Of a DNA stretch of 63,485 nucleotides, positions 26,087 to 34,235 are shown in pieces (position 1 is the stretch's first letter; every line of letters begins with the position of its first letter). The stretch lies in the NCBI RefSeq assembly GCF_022808645.1, contig NZ_JAKZKT010000025.1, forward strand, positions 1-63,485, in the 5' to 3' direction. Below the pieces are notes generated by a model, which was not told where the DNA came from, searched no databases, and worked only from the letters and a program-made list of their open reading frames with translations. Source of the stretch: Bacillus litorisediminis (GTDB lineage Bacteria; Bacillota; Bacilli; Bacillales; JC228). Both the position numbers and the translations under genes were made by a program.

Positions 26087-27040
26087 TTATTGTATAGCTT
26101 CTTCTATTTGCTTTGTCATTTCCGCAACAGAAACGAGGCCACCGCCAGAAAGGTACCAATAATCCGGGTCTAAGTAGATAATATGATTATTTTGGTATGC
26201 TTTAGTCATTTTGACGAGTTCATTTTCAACTACTTGCTTAGCGGAGGATTCCCCGCCGACAACAGCACCACGATCGATTACAAAGAGATAGTCAGGATCT
26301 TTCTCTACAATATATTCAAACGAAATGCTTTGACCATGTGTTGAAGACTCAATACTTTCATCTACAGGTGTAATCCCAAATACATCATGTATTAAACCAA
26401 ATCTTGAACCTTGTCCGTAAGCACTTACTTTCCCATCATTGGCCAAAATAATAAGGGCATTTCCTCCCATTGCTGCTGCCTTTTCATTTAAAACTTGAAT
26501 AGACTTATCGATTTCAGCTAATTTTTCTTCTGCAACATCTTCTTTACCAAAGATTTCTGCAAGTAAATTGACATTTTCTTTAAAAGAATCCATATAGTTT
26601 TGTGTATCAATTTCCAGATAAATTGTTGGAGCAATTTCACTTAACTGTTCGTATAAAGCGGATTGTCTACCCGAAATGATAATAAGGTCAGGTGCAATTT
26701 CATCTATTTTTTCAAAATCAGGTTCCTTTAAGCTACCTACGTTCTCATATTGATCATCTTCATATTTGGACAGGTAAGCTGGGATATTTTCTTTTGGAAT
26801 CCCTGTGACTTCTACCTCAAATGTGTCTAATGTATCTAAAACACCAAAATCAAATACGACTACTTTTTCAGGATTTTTAGGAACAACCGTTTCCCCTAAT
26901 TTATGTGCAACCGTAATTTCTTCTTTACTTTCTGTCTCAGAACCTGAAGTTGAGCTCGCATCAGAATTACATCCTGCTAAAACAAAAGCAAGGAAGATTG
27001 CCAGCAAAATGAAAATTGATTTTTTCCTCAATCTCGTCAC
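26087..27040 (-). CDS. yclQ: Petrobactin-type siderophore-binding lipoprotein (YclQ-like)
   Basis: 317 aa. Signal with lipobox LAGC (residues about 20-24), then a Ser/Glu-rich linker and the FecB-type fold: ITVAHKLGETVVPKNPEKVV, NVGSLKEPDFEKIDEIAPDL, LIILANDGKVSAYGQGSRFG, GLIHDVFGITPVDESIE. The last two segments are characteristic of YclQ, the petrobactin receptor of B. subtilis. Unusually there are no yclNOP permease/ATPase genes beside it, so it must work with transporters encoded elsewhere. Two perfect Fur boxes precede it. Confidence 0.88.
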   Translation of the reverse strand: MTRLRKKSIFILLAIFLAFVLAGCNSDASSTSGSETESKEEITVAHKLGETVVPKNPEKVVVFDFGVLDTLDTFEVEVTGIPKENIPAYLSKYEDDQYENVGSLKEPDFEKIDEIAPDLIIISGRQSALYEQLSEIAPTIYLEIDTQNYMDSFKENVNLLAEIFGKEDVAEEKLAEIDKSIQVLNEKAAAMGGNALIILANDGKVSAYGQGSRFGLIHDVFGITPVDESIESSTHGQSISFEYIVEKDPDYLFVIDRGAVVGGESSAKQVVENELVKMTKAYQNNHIIYLDPDYWYLSGGGLVSVAEMTKQIEEAIQ

Positions 27041-27070
27041 CCTCTATAATTATTATTTTATGTAATTTAT

Positions 27071-27114
27071 TGATAATCATTATCAATGATAATATTAAAT
27101 GATAATGATTATCA
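27071..27114 (-). promoter_or_regulatory. Two consensus Fur boxes upstream of the YclQ-like gene
   Basis: TGATAATCATTATCA (27071-27085) and TGATAATGATTATCA (27100-27114), both exact 7-1-7 matches 29 bp apart, within 75 bp of the start codon. This predicts tight iron repression. Confidence 0.92.
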
Positions 27115-27138
27115 CTGTCAATACATTTTTAAATTATA

Positions 27139-27172
27139 AAAAAAAAGCCCACCTGCTAAGATGGGCTTACAA
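27139..27172 (-). terminator. Terminator of the Asn/Gln-tailed protein gene
   Basis: AAGCCCA / TGGGCTT arms, long A-run on the left (U-run for the minus strand), 7 bp after the stop at 27179. Confidence 0.85.
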
Positions 27173-27178
27173 TCAAAA

Positions 27179-27535
27179 TTAAAACTGGTTTCTATTTTCA
27201 TTTTGATTTTGATTTTGTGTTAGATTCTGGTTTAAACTTTTATTTGGGTTTTGATTTCCCAAAACCTCTGGCATAAATTCTTTTGCCATTTCAGCTATTG
27301 CCGCATTGTTTCCTCTGTTACCAGCATAGTTTCTGGTACGCTGCATCAAATTTTGAATTGGCTCTCTTACATTCCTATTTCGGCTGGCAACAACTCCAAG
27401 TGCCGTACCGAGGCCTAATAAAGAAATAAGAGTCCAACCCCTTCTATTGTTTCTTCGTCTTTGGAACCGATTGATCAGCTGTGGGGCTTGTCTTCCAAAT
27501 CTCATTATTTGACGCATCCACCTTGCATTGTTCAT
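27179..27535 (-). CDS. Small hypothetical protein with one hydrophobic segment and Asn/Gln-rich tail
   Basis: 118 aa from the ATG at 27535 (GGGGGG upstream). Arg/Gln-rich first 35 residues (MNNARWMRQIMRFGRQAPQL), a Gly-rich hydrophobic stretch WTLISLLGLGTALGVVASRN that could insert in a membrane, and a tail of NQNPNKSLNQNLTQNQNQN type. Similar short basic/Asn-rich proteins are common in spores of Bacillus, but there is no direct proof of a spore role. Family not recognised. Confidence 0.65.
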   Translation of the reverse strand: MNNARWMRQIMRFGRQAPQLINRFQRRRNNRRGWTLISLLGLGTALGVVASRNRNVREPIQNLMQRTRNYAGNRGNNAAIAEMAKEFMPEVLGNQNPNKSLNQNLTQNQNQNENRNQF

Positions 27536-27647
27536 CTTTATACCCCCCATTTATTAACGAAAGGTGAAAATTGTCCACCTCTCACTATAATAGGATGTTT
27601 CGAACAGGAGGATTTCATAACAGAAAGAAATGCCAGTTAACGATTAG

Positions 27648-27845
27648 TTAAGAATTGTTAAACACTTGGGAAATTTCTTTTTCTGCAAAATGTTCATTTA
27701 CTTTTTCTAATTCTTTATGCTCATTGACTGAATCTCCGGCATAGCGGTCTACTGTATTATATGGATGAGCTGAATCCAGGTCAGTTCGAATTCCGTACTC
27801 TTCAACTTCTTTATAAGTTAAATTGTTATTTTTTTCTTTTTTCAT
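27648..27845 (-). CDS. Small hypothetical protein
   Basis: 65 aa, hydrophilic. MKKEKNNNLTYKEVEEYGIR leads into SAHPYNTVDRYAGDSVNEH. AGGTGATG lies 6-7 nt before the ATG. Polar and acidic, no membrane segment, no Cys. It looks like one of the many short cytosolic/spore-associated proteins in Bacillaceae; I do not recognise a family with certainty. Confidence 0.6.
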   Translation of the reverse strand: MKKEKNNNLTYKEVEEYGIRTDLDSAHPYNTVDRYAGDSVNEHKELEKVNEHFAEKEISQVFNNS

Positions 27846-27911
27846 TTTTGCATCACCTCACATATAGGGTCTGCCTATCAGTGAATTTTCATGCTGCGTT
27901 ATCTGAAAAAA

Positions 27912-28145
27912 TTAGTCGTCATCCCCAGTTATCCTTATTGCCGGCGTATTATTATAGATATAGGTCGGCGGGAAATCTTGCTCTGGATGCTCATCATTTC
28001 GGTAAAAAGACTCCTGTATTTTCCTATTTGTTACATTGGCATCATTGATTTGGCTTTTAGTACCTTCATGCAGCTGTGTATCCTCCAGAATCTCATTTAT
28101 TCTTATGTTAGCTTCTGTAGCATCTTGATCGATTCTTTTATTCAT
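27912..28145 (-). CDS. Small hypothetical protein
   Basis: 77 aa from the ATG at 28145, which has GGAGG at 7 nt; upstream in-frame Met lacks a site. MNKRIDQDATEANIRINEIL then Asp/Asn-rich, ending TPAIRITGDDD. Hydrophilic, probably disordered. Same strand and style as the two neighbouring small genes, forming a cluster of three short ORFs with individual ribosome sites. Confidence 0.6.
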   Translation of the reverse strand: MNKRIDQDATEANIRINEILEDTQLHEGTKSQINDANVTNRKIQESFYRNDEHPEQDFPPTYIYNNTPAIRITGDDD

Positions 28146-28248
28146 CGTAAACCTCCAGAACTTTAAAGTGTATATCTTCACCTTTATTATTCAAATTAAA
28201 GTTGAAAAATATGATGAATTCTGGAGTTATCTGCAATGCCCACTCATA

Positions 28249-28821
28249 CTACTTTGATATTTTAATTTGGTCGACCAGCTTTTCGGCCGCCCTTCTATAA
28301 AAGTTGCTCAAATTTACGAAGGATGCGATCAGCAAAAACTGTTTTAAGTAATCGGAATCGGAATCGCCGAGACTTTCCACTTCTTTAACGACTTCATGGA
28401 GTGAATCTTCTACACTCGATTCAAACCGCTTGCTATTCTGCTTCGTTAAATAAAGGTAACTATTGTAAACTTTGGCTAGATCAAAATTTTCATGAACAAT
28501 TTTGTGATTCATTAACTCGAGGGTTGTTTTAATATCGTTAATTGAAAGAGCCCCTTTTAATTGATAGATCAAGCTAATCAGGAGAATATGCTCCCTGGAA
28601 TATTTTTTATTCTTAATAGGAAAAAATAACTTTCCTTTTGCATAATTGTTGATCATCGTCTTTGTTAACACCTTTTCATCTTCGTTTCTTTTTGAAGATT
28701 CAAAATGAGTTTCAAACAGTTGAATGACCTGATCCATATATAAATCAATGGTAGGGATATCGTCTGCTGCAATATGATTATCCAGATGTAAATCTTTAAT
28801 TATTTTCTTCATATTTTCCAT
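28249..28821 (-). CDS. DUF1836 protein
   Basis: 190 aa, all-helical. An N-terminal winged/HTH-like segment (VLTKTMINNYAKGKLFFPIK followed by YSREHILLISLIYQLKGALS) is typical of DUF1836, which has a MerR-like DNA-binding appearance, with a charged helical C-terminus (SSVEDSLHEVVKEVESL). Likely a transcription-associated protein, but no target is known. It is divergent from the HlyIII gene; about 130 bp separate them. Confidence 0.8.
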   Translation of the reverse strand: MENMKKIIKDLHLDNHIAADDIPTIDLYMDQVIQLFETHFESSKRNEDEKVLTKTMINNYAKGKLFFPIKNKKYSREHILLISLIYQLKGALSINDIKTTLELMNHKIVHENFDLAKVYNSYLYLTKQNSKRFESSVEDSLHEVVKEVESLGDSDSDYLKQFLLIASFVNLSNFYRRAAEKLVDQIKISK

Positions 28822-28949
28822 GACTAAACCTCTTTTATACTATTTTTTCCATTATACGGCATGTTTCATTGCACGTAAAGCTTGACCACATGTTGTAATG
28901 GGTATATGATAGTATGTAGTAATTAAAACTACATGATTGGGGTGTATAA

Positions 28950-29597
28950 ATGAATGCTTACATTCGGGAACCGATCAATGGCCTAACCCATTTATTCGGT
29001 GCCATCTTGTCTTTTATTGGTTTACTGGCCATGGTGATTAAAGTGTCTGTCACTTCTGCTGCTCCCCTTTCGCTTGCAGCAGTCATTATTTTTGGCATTA
29101 GTATGATTCTTTTGTATTCAGCTTCTGCAACTTACCATATGGTAGTAGCAAGGGAACATGTGATTGCATTTCTAAGAAGAATTGACCACTCGATGATTTA
29201 CGTTCTCATCGCGGGAACTTATACACCCTTTTGTTTAATTAGCATGAATGGTGTAACTGGCTGGATATTGTTTATTATTATTAACTCTCTAGCTTTAATG
29301 GGTATGCTTTATAAGCTAATATGGTTTCAAATGCCCAGATGGGTATCTACGGTTTTATATATTTTAATGGGATGGCTGGTCGTTTTCTTTGTTTCGCCCT
29401 TGTCAGAGGTGTTGACAGCAAACGGGATGATGCTGCTTATTAGCGGCGGGGTCTTTTATACCATTGGCGGTGTTATATATGGAGCTAAACCAAAATTCTT
29501 GGAATTTAAACACTTAGGCTTCCATGAGATTTTTCATATTTTTATTCTGTTAGGAAGCTTGTGTCACTTCCTCTGCGTGTTTTTCTATGTATTATAA
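28950..29597 (+). CDS. Hemolysin III / TrhA-family membrane protein
   Basis: 215 aa, seven predicted membrane helices. PAQR/HlyIII signatures: YIREPINGLTHLFGAILSFI at the N-terminus with the Asn-x3-His motif, SATYHMV, RIDHSMIYVLIAGTYTPFCL, and the C-terminal FGFHEIFH-like FHEIFHIFILLGSLCHFLCV. The histidines are those proposed to bind zinc. Members are membrane hydrolases or membrane-homeostasis factors; the hemolysin name is historical. RBS GGGGTG lies before the ATG. Confidence 0.9.
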   Translation: MNAYIREPINGLTHLFGAILSFIGLLAMVIKVSVTSAAPLSLAAVIIFGISMILLYSASATYHMVVAREHVIAFLRRIDHSMIYVLIAGTYTPFCLISMNGVTGWILFIIINSLALMGMLYKLIWFQMPRWVSTVLYILMGWLVVFFVSPLSEVLTANGMMLLISGGVFYTIGGVIYGAKPKFLEFKHLGFHEIFHIFILLGSLCHFLCVFFYVL

Positions 29598-29604
29598 AGG
29601 TTAA

Positions 29605-29640
29605 AAAGCGGATTACAAATCAGGTAATCCGCTTTTTATT
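29605..29640. terminator. Bidirectional terminator between HlyIII and manA
   Basis: AAAAAGCGGATTAC / GTAATCCGCTTTTT perfect arms with A- and T-runs on either side. Confidence 0.92.
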
Positions 29641-29641
29641 T

Positions 29642-30607
29642 TTATTTTTTTGATACCCAGGACACGATAAACTCTGCTTCTCCTGAAAGATCATACTGGC
29701 TAATTCCAAATGGTAAGATAAAATGGCTCCCCTTTTCAATCGGAATTGTTTTTCCATCAACTGTGATTTCTCCGCTTCCTTGAATGACACTGACCTGTAA
29801 AAAGTCCTGCTCTAATGGAAAAGAGGTTTTGCCTTGAAGCGTCCAATGATCCACCGTAAAGTATTTCTCTTTCACTAGCGTTTTCTTCGTAATTCCTTCT
29901 AGAACTTCTTCTTTTTGTTCGGTTACTGCGGGCTGGTGCGGAACTGTTGTCACCTCTTTAGCTTTATCCAAATGCAATTCCCGTTTCTGCCCTTTTGCAT
30001 CAGTCCGGTCGTAATCATAGACGCGATATGTAATATCAGAGCTCTGCTGTGTTTCTAAAATTACAATACCTTTGCCAATCGCATGAATGGTTCCGCTTGG
30101 AACATAAATAAAGTCTCCGGCTTTTACATGCTCATATTTTAATAATTGGTCCCATTTACCGTTATCCATCATTTGCTCGAGTTCCTCACGGGACCCGGCG
30201 TTGTGGCCTAATACTAATTTGGCCTCAGGTTCGGCACTTAAGACATACCAGCATTCCGTTTTTCCATAAGGCTGTCCTTCAACCTCACGGGCATACTGAT
30301 CATCAGGATGAACCTGAACAGAGAGGTCATCGTTTGCATCTAATATTTTCACAAGGAGCGGATATTCTTCTTCATTGCCCTCGTCCTTGTTAAATAATTC
30401 TCCATGCTGTTCCCAAGCATCTTTTAATGTTTTTCCTGAAAGAGGACCATTTGTAATTTCACTGGGTCCATTCGGGTGAGCTGAAATAACCCAAGCCTCC
30501 CCTGTTTGTTCGTAGGGGATGTCATAATGAAATTGCGTTTTTAATTTTTGTCCTCCCCAAATTCGCTCCTGAAACACAGGTTTTAAAAATATTGGTTCTT
30601 TATACAT
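29642..30607 (-). CDS. manA: Mannose-6-phosphate isomerase, class I
   Basis: 321 aa, the short cupin-type class I enzyme. Zinc-site pieces: VQVHPDDQYAREVEG (HxD..), KTECWYVLSAEPEAKLVLGH, and DFIYVPSGTIHAIGKGIVILE. It interconverts mannose-6-P and fructose-6-P, linking mannose use or mannosylation to glycolysis. It is a single-gene unit with its own terminator. The lone fructose-type PTS gene at 31.4-33.4 kb is near but separately transcribed, so a shared sugar route is only an inference. Confidence 0.95.
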   Translation of the reverse strand: MYKEPIFLKPVFQERIWGGQKLKTQFHYDIPYEQTGEAWVISAHPNGPSEITNGPLSGKTLKDAWEQHGELFNKDEGNEEEYPLLVKILDANDDLSVQVHPDDQYAREVEGQPYGKTECWYVLSAEPEAKLVLGHNAGSREELEQMMDNGKWDQLLKYEHVKAGDFIYVPSGTIHAIGKGIVILETQQSSDITYRVYDYDRTDAKGQKRELHLDKAKEVTTVPHQPAVTEQKEEVLEGITKKTLVKEKYFTVDHWTLQGKTSFPLEQDFLQVSVIQGSGEITVDGKTIPIEKGSHFILPFGISQYDLSGEAEFIVSWVSKK

Positions 30608-30763
30608 GAACTAACCTCCATATACATAAAAAAATCTTAGACTTTTCCTAGTCATCATTTTGCCCTACATAAATTGTACCATCATTGATTTTTCTAACCA
30701 AAAAAATACTTCAGGTTAGGTTACAATAAAAATACTTCAAATATAGTAAAGTGGGTGCTAACC

Positions 30764-31291
30764 ATGGAAACGATCCCTTTATATATGCTGCATGATTTAC
30801 ATAGGATTCCAGTCTTCCCCCTTCCGAAAGGGTTTCATTATCGATTTTTATGCGAGCCGGATGACGACTTGAATTGGGCTAGAATTGTTACAGCAACAGG
30901 TGAATTCAATAACGAGCAAGCTGCCTTAAATCGTTTTAATCAAGAATTTAGACCCTATTATAATGAAGCACAAAAAAGAATTTTATTTTTGGAAACTGCA
31001 GCTGGACAAAGTATCGGAACCGCAACTGCATGGTTTGGCGATTGGAATAATGAAAAATTGGGGCGACTTCATTGGATTGAAATCATCCCGGAATATCAGG
31101 GCCAAAAACTCGGAAAGCCATTAATTACCGAAGCCATGCATATACTTGCACGCTATCATCATAAGGCCTATTTAAAAACACAGACCTCGAGTTTAGCTGC
31201 GATTCATCTCTATAAAAAATTAGGCTGGGAACCTGCGATTGTAAGTAAAGAAGATCAAGCTGCATGGAACCATTTGAACAGACTGATGTAA
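30764..31291 (+). CDS. GNAT-family N-acetyltransferase
   Basis: 175 aa from the ATG at 30764; an upstream GTG overlaps the purine-rich site GTGGGTG. GNAT core: GRLHWIEIIPEYQGQKLGKP is the acetyl-CoA-binding motif A (Q-x-x-G-x-G/K), preceded by LETAAGQSIGTATAWFGDWN and followed by SLAAIHLYKKLGWEP. Substrate unknown. Ends in a terminator. Confidence 0.85.
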   Translation: METIPLYMLHDLHRIPVFPLPKGFHYRFLCEPDDDLNWARIVTATGEFNNEQAALNRFNQEFRPYYNEAQKRILFLETAAGQSIGTATAWFGDWNNEKLGRLHWIEIIPEYQGQKLGKPLITEAMHILARYHHKAYLKTQTSSLAAIHLYKKLGWEPAIVSKEDQAAWNHLNRLM

Positions 31292-31318
31292 AAAAGAGAG
31301 CAGGGCGCTCTCTTTTTT
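31290..31318 (+). terminator. Terminator of the GNAT gene
   Basis: AAAGAGAGC / GCGCTCTCTTTTTT arms with T-run on the plus strand. Confidence 0.88.
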
Positions 31319-31455
31319 ATACTTTAAGAAAGTATAAGTGCAACTAGGCAAGTGCCTAAAGGCTTGGCGCTAGCCAAGTTTTCTTTATACTTTAAGAAAG
31401 TATAAGTGCAACTAGGCAAGTGCCTAAAGGCTTGGCGCTAGCCAAGTTTTCTTTA
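31319..31455 (-). repeat. Dispersed element, short form, as a tandem pair
   Basis: Two copies of a 68-bp unit in direct tandem, the second starting at 31387-31389, apparently identical base for base. Each contains AGGCAAGTGCCT and CTTGGCGCTAGCCAAG hairpins. In reverse complement the unit reads AAAGAAAACTTGGCTAGCGC..., the same element as at 25858 and 57709. It lies between the convergent GNAT and PTS genes and overlaps the PTS stop codon by a few bases. Confidence 0.92.
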
Positions 31456-33399
31456 CTGAATTGTATCTAACAGCTGATATGCTTCCTCTTTGGTGGTTAC
31501 ATGTAATAACTGCTCTCTAAATTGGTCATCCATGAGACGGCGGGAAAGCATCTGGAGAATTTTCAAGTGTGCGTCTCCTGCACTTTCCTCAGGAACAGCT
31601 ATCATAAAGATCAGCTTGGCATCGGTTCCGTCTAAGCTCTTCCAATCAACACCATCCCGCTTAATGCCAAAGACAACAGCAGGGCGTTTTACAGCCGCTG
31701 ATTTACCATGCGGAATCGCAATATTCATCCCGATTCCAGTTGAGCTTTGCTTTTCCCGGGCAAGAATCGCTTCTTTAAACTTCTCCGTAGAGCTAATGAT
31801 GTTTTCATTCGCTAATTTCTGAATCATTTCATCGATTATTTCTTCCTGCGATGTACCTTCTAAGTTCGGTTCAATTAAGTTTAGGTTGGTAATGTCGGTT
31901 AATTTATGAATTTCTCCATTAGGTGCTGCCTGCTCGGTTTGTTCTGTTGCAAGACTGGTATTCTCTGGTTTAGATTCCTTATCATCGATATATACATCTT
32001 CTTTATAGACATCCTTTTTCAGCAAGTTCACCAGAAGGGCGGTGACAATCGCACCAATAATGGCTGCAACAAAGAACATAAGCACATTATCTACTGCCCC
32101 TAGAACCGCAACGATAGGTCCGCCATGGGCTACACGGTCCCCAACATCAAAAAGCATTGCAATCACGGAACCTACCATTGAACCAACCATAATACTCGGT
32201 ATAACACGAAGAGGATCTTGTGCGGCAAACGGTATTGCTCCCTCTGTAATTCCGAATAATCCCATTGTAAAAGAAGCCTTCCCCGCTTCTCTTTCAGCAG
32301 GAAGATATTTTCTTCTGCTTAAAAATGTTGCAAGGCCCATTCCGATTGGAGGAATACAGATTGCTACTGCGATTGGTCCCATGATTTCATAGTTTCCTTC
32401 AGCAATCATAGCTGCTCCAAATAAAAAGGCAACTTTGTTAAATGGTCCGCCCATATCAACCGCAATCATGGCACCTAAAATCATCGCCAATACAATCTCA
32501 CTTGCTCCTTGCATGCCGGCTAACCAGTTGGTTAACGCTTCAAACACACCAGCTACTGGTGCTCCAATCAAGAAAATAAATACTGACCCGACAATCAATG
32601 TGGATATGATTGGAATAAAAATAATCGGCATTACACTTTGAACAGCTCTTGGCACATTGATTTTTTTAATGGCCAGGGTAACATAACCAGCTAAAAATCC
32701 AGCGATAATTCCGCCGATAAAGCCTGCACCCGCTTCACTTCCATAAAAGCTTCCATTAGCTGCGATAAACCCGCCAATCATACCAGGCGCAAGTCCAGGA
32801 CGGTCTGCGATACTGTAGGAGATAAATCCAGCAAGAATCGGTACCATAAACGAGAAGGAAGCAGCACCAATTCTTTCGATACTCTTCCAGGCAGAATCTT
32901 CCGGTATCACGATTCCGCCAGGGGTCTGTTCACCGCCGATAGCCAGTGCTATTGCAATTAATAATCCCCCAACGACAATGAATGGAATCATATAAGATAC
33001 TCCATTCATTAAATGTTTATAAATCTGGTTTTCGTCTTTTACTTTAGTTTTGGATGCATCGGTTGTTTTTTCTCCTGCTTTATAAACAGGAACCTCCCCG
33101 CTTGTCGCTTTTTGAATCAATTCTTTTGGCCGGCGAATCCCGTCTTGCACCCCGGTTACAAGCAGTTTTTTCCCGACAAAGCGTTCCTTGGACACTTCCT
33201 TATCGCTTGCAATAATAATAGCTTCCGCTTCCTCAATATCTCTTGCAGTCAGCTCATTCTCAACTCCGATGGAACCTTGGGTTTCGACTTTTATATCAAT
33301 ACCCAACTCTTGTGCTGCTTTTTGCAAATTTTCTGCTGCCATATACGTATGAGCAATTCCAACCGGACATGCAGTTACTGCCAATACTTTCTTTCCCAT
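31453..33399 (-). CDS. fruA: PTS fructose-type EIIBCA transporter
   Basis: About 648 aa. Order B-C-A. The EIIB domain (residues 1-100) carries the phosphorylatable Cys in VTACPVGIAHTYMAAENL. The EIIC channel (about 125-470) has YMIPFIVVGGLLIAIALAIGG and a series of helices. The EIIA domain (about 500-648) has its His in IAIPHGKSAAVKRPAVVFGI. It imports and phosphorylates fructose or a related sugar. Unlike the usual fruRKA operon there is no 1-phosphofructokinase or DeoR regulator beside it. Start at 33399 (second ATG) has GAGGTG 7 nt upstream. Confidence 0.93.
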   Translation of the reverse strand: MGKKVLAVTACPVGIAHTYMAAENLQKAAQELGIDIKVETQGSIGVENELTARDIEEAEAIIIASDKEVSKERFVGKKLLVTGVQDGIRRPKELIQKATSGEVPVYKAGEKTTDASKTKVKDENQIYKHLMNGVSYMIPFIVVGGLLIAIALAIGGEQTPGGIVIPEDSAWKSIERIGAASFSFMVPILAGFISYSIADRPGLAPGMIGGFIAANGSFYGSEAGAGFIGGIIAGFLAGYVTLAIKKINVPRAVQSVMPIIFIPIISTLIVGSVFIFLIGAPVAGVFEALTNWLAGMQGASEIVLAMILGAMIAVDMGGPFNKVAFLFGAAMIAEGNYEIMGPIAVAICIPPIGMGLATFLSRRKYLPAEREAGKASFTMGLFGITEGAIPFAAQDPLRVIPSIMVGSMVGSVIAMLFDVGDRVAHGGPIVAVLGAVDNVLMFFVAAIIGAIVTALLVNLLKKDVYKEDVYIDDKESKPENTSLATEQTEQAAPNGEIHKLTDITNLNLIEPNLEGTSQEEIIDEMIQKLANENIISSTEKFKEAILAREKQSSTGIGMNIAIPHGKSAAVKRPAVVFGIKRDGVDWKSLDGTDAKLIFMIAVPEESAGDAHLKILQMLSRRLMDDQFREQLLHVTTKEEAYQLLDTIQ

Positions 33400-33402
33400 C
33401 AT

Positions 33403-33656
33403 GCTTCACCTCATTCTATGATGTAATCGTCGCTCTCTCCTTAATATATCCAGCTTGTCCGCTGATTAATTTTTACGTTGAGATAAACTTAGATAATATG
33501 TAGGGAGAAAGAACAAATATTATATTAGCAAAACTTTATGAGAAATTGTCACCTAATCTTTTTTACACAGTATTCTGTAAAATAAGGCATACTTATTGAT
33601 AAAGCTGCGCTAAATCATTATAATGATAAAGGCATACTGGTTCGTTACTTAAGAAT
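33403..33656. other. Gene-free leader region upstream of fruA
   Basis: About 250 bp of AT-rich sequence between fruA and a tRNA fragment. I see no ORF, no clear tRNA and no recognisable riboswitch. It probably contains the fruA promoter. Confidence 0.5.
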
Positions 33657-33676
33657 CGTGTCCCAGTAGCTCAGCA
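33657..33676 (+). repeat. 20-bp duplicate of the tRNA-Arg 5' end
   Basis: CGTGTCCCAGTAGCTCAGCA is identical to the start of the complete tRNA-Arg at 33790-33809, 133 bp downstream, then diverges. It comprises the 5' acceptor strand and part of the D-arm. Nothing resembling the remaining tRNA follows. Confidence 0.9.
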
Positions 33677-33792
33677 AAGCGTAAACATCCTTGTGTTACA
33701 TCCATGTAGCTTTGTTCCGACGCATCCACCTCCTCGAATGATCTCGCAGAGGAAGGAACAGGATTTTCACTTTAAAACTTTAATGAGAACGT

Positions 33793-33866
33793 GTCCCAGT
33801 AGCTCAGCAGGATAGAGCGACAGCCTCCTAAGCTGTAGGTCGTGAGTTCGAATCTCGCCTGGGACG
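33793..33866 (+). tRNA. tRNA-Arg (anticodon CCT)
   Basis: 74 nt with a full cloverleaf: acceptor GTCCCAG/CTGGGAC, D-stem GCTC/GAGC, anticodon stem ACAGC/GCTGT with loop CTCCTAA (anticodon CCT), T-stem GTGAG/CTCGC around TTCGAAT, discriminator G. CCA is not encoded. It decodes AGG. It is solitary, with a terminator 10 bp downstream. Confidence 0.97.
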
Positions 33867-33875
33867 TAGCAGAAT

Positions 33876-33920
33876 AAAGCCGGCAATCTCTTTTGTATCA
33901 AGGGATTGGCGGCTTTTTTT
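33876..33920 (+). terminator. Terminator of tRNA-Arg
   Basis: AAGCCGGCAATC / GATTGGCGGCTT arms with one mismatch, followed by TTTTTTT. Confidence 0.9.
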
Positions 33921-34235
33921 AGATGCATATGTCCTCATTTTAAGTCAAATAATTGAAATGGAGTCGGTTTGGGGTCGAAAGTGGATTTTCGTCATGTTCT
34001 CATTGCTGGAATTATTAGTATGAACCCAAACCAGTCTGATTAAGCGACTCCCACCATGTCAAGTTGAACAACGCATAATTAGACAGTGTGATTAACATAG
34101 AAAAAACCTTGTAAAATAAGATTCTTCACCTTGTTAAAAACCTCCTTTTCCAATCAATAAAGTCACCAGGACAGCATTTATTCTCCATAATAGTTGCATC
34201 TCCTATAGAACATAATATTTGTAGAGGTGATTGTA
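33921..34235. other. Gene-free interval before the DUF3231 gene
   Basis: About 310 bp with stops in all frames and no repeat structure that I can see. Probably holds the promoter of the DUF3231 gene; I cannot identify a sigma factor motif. Confidence 0.4.
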
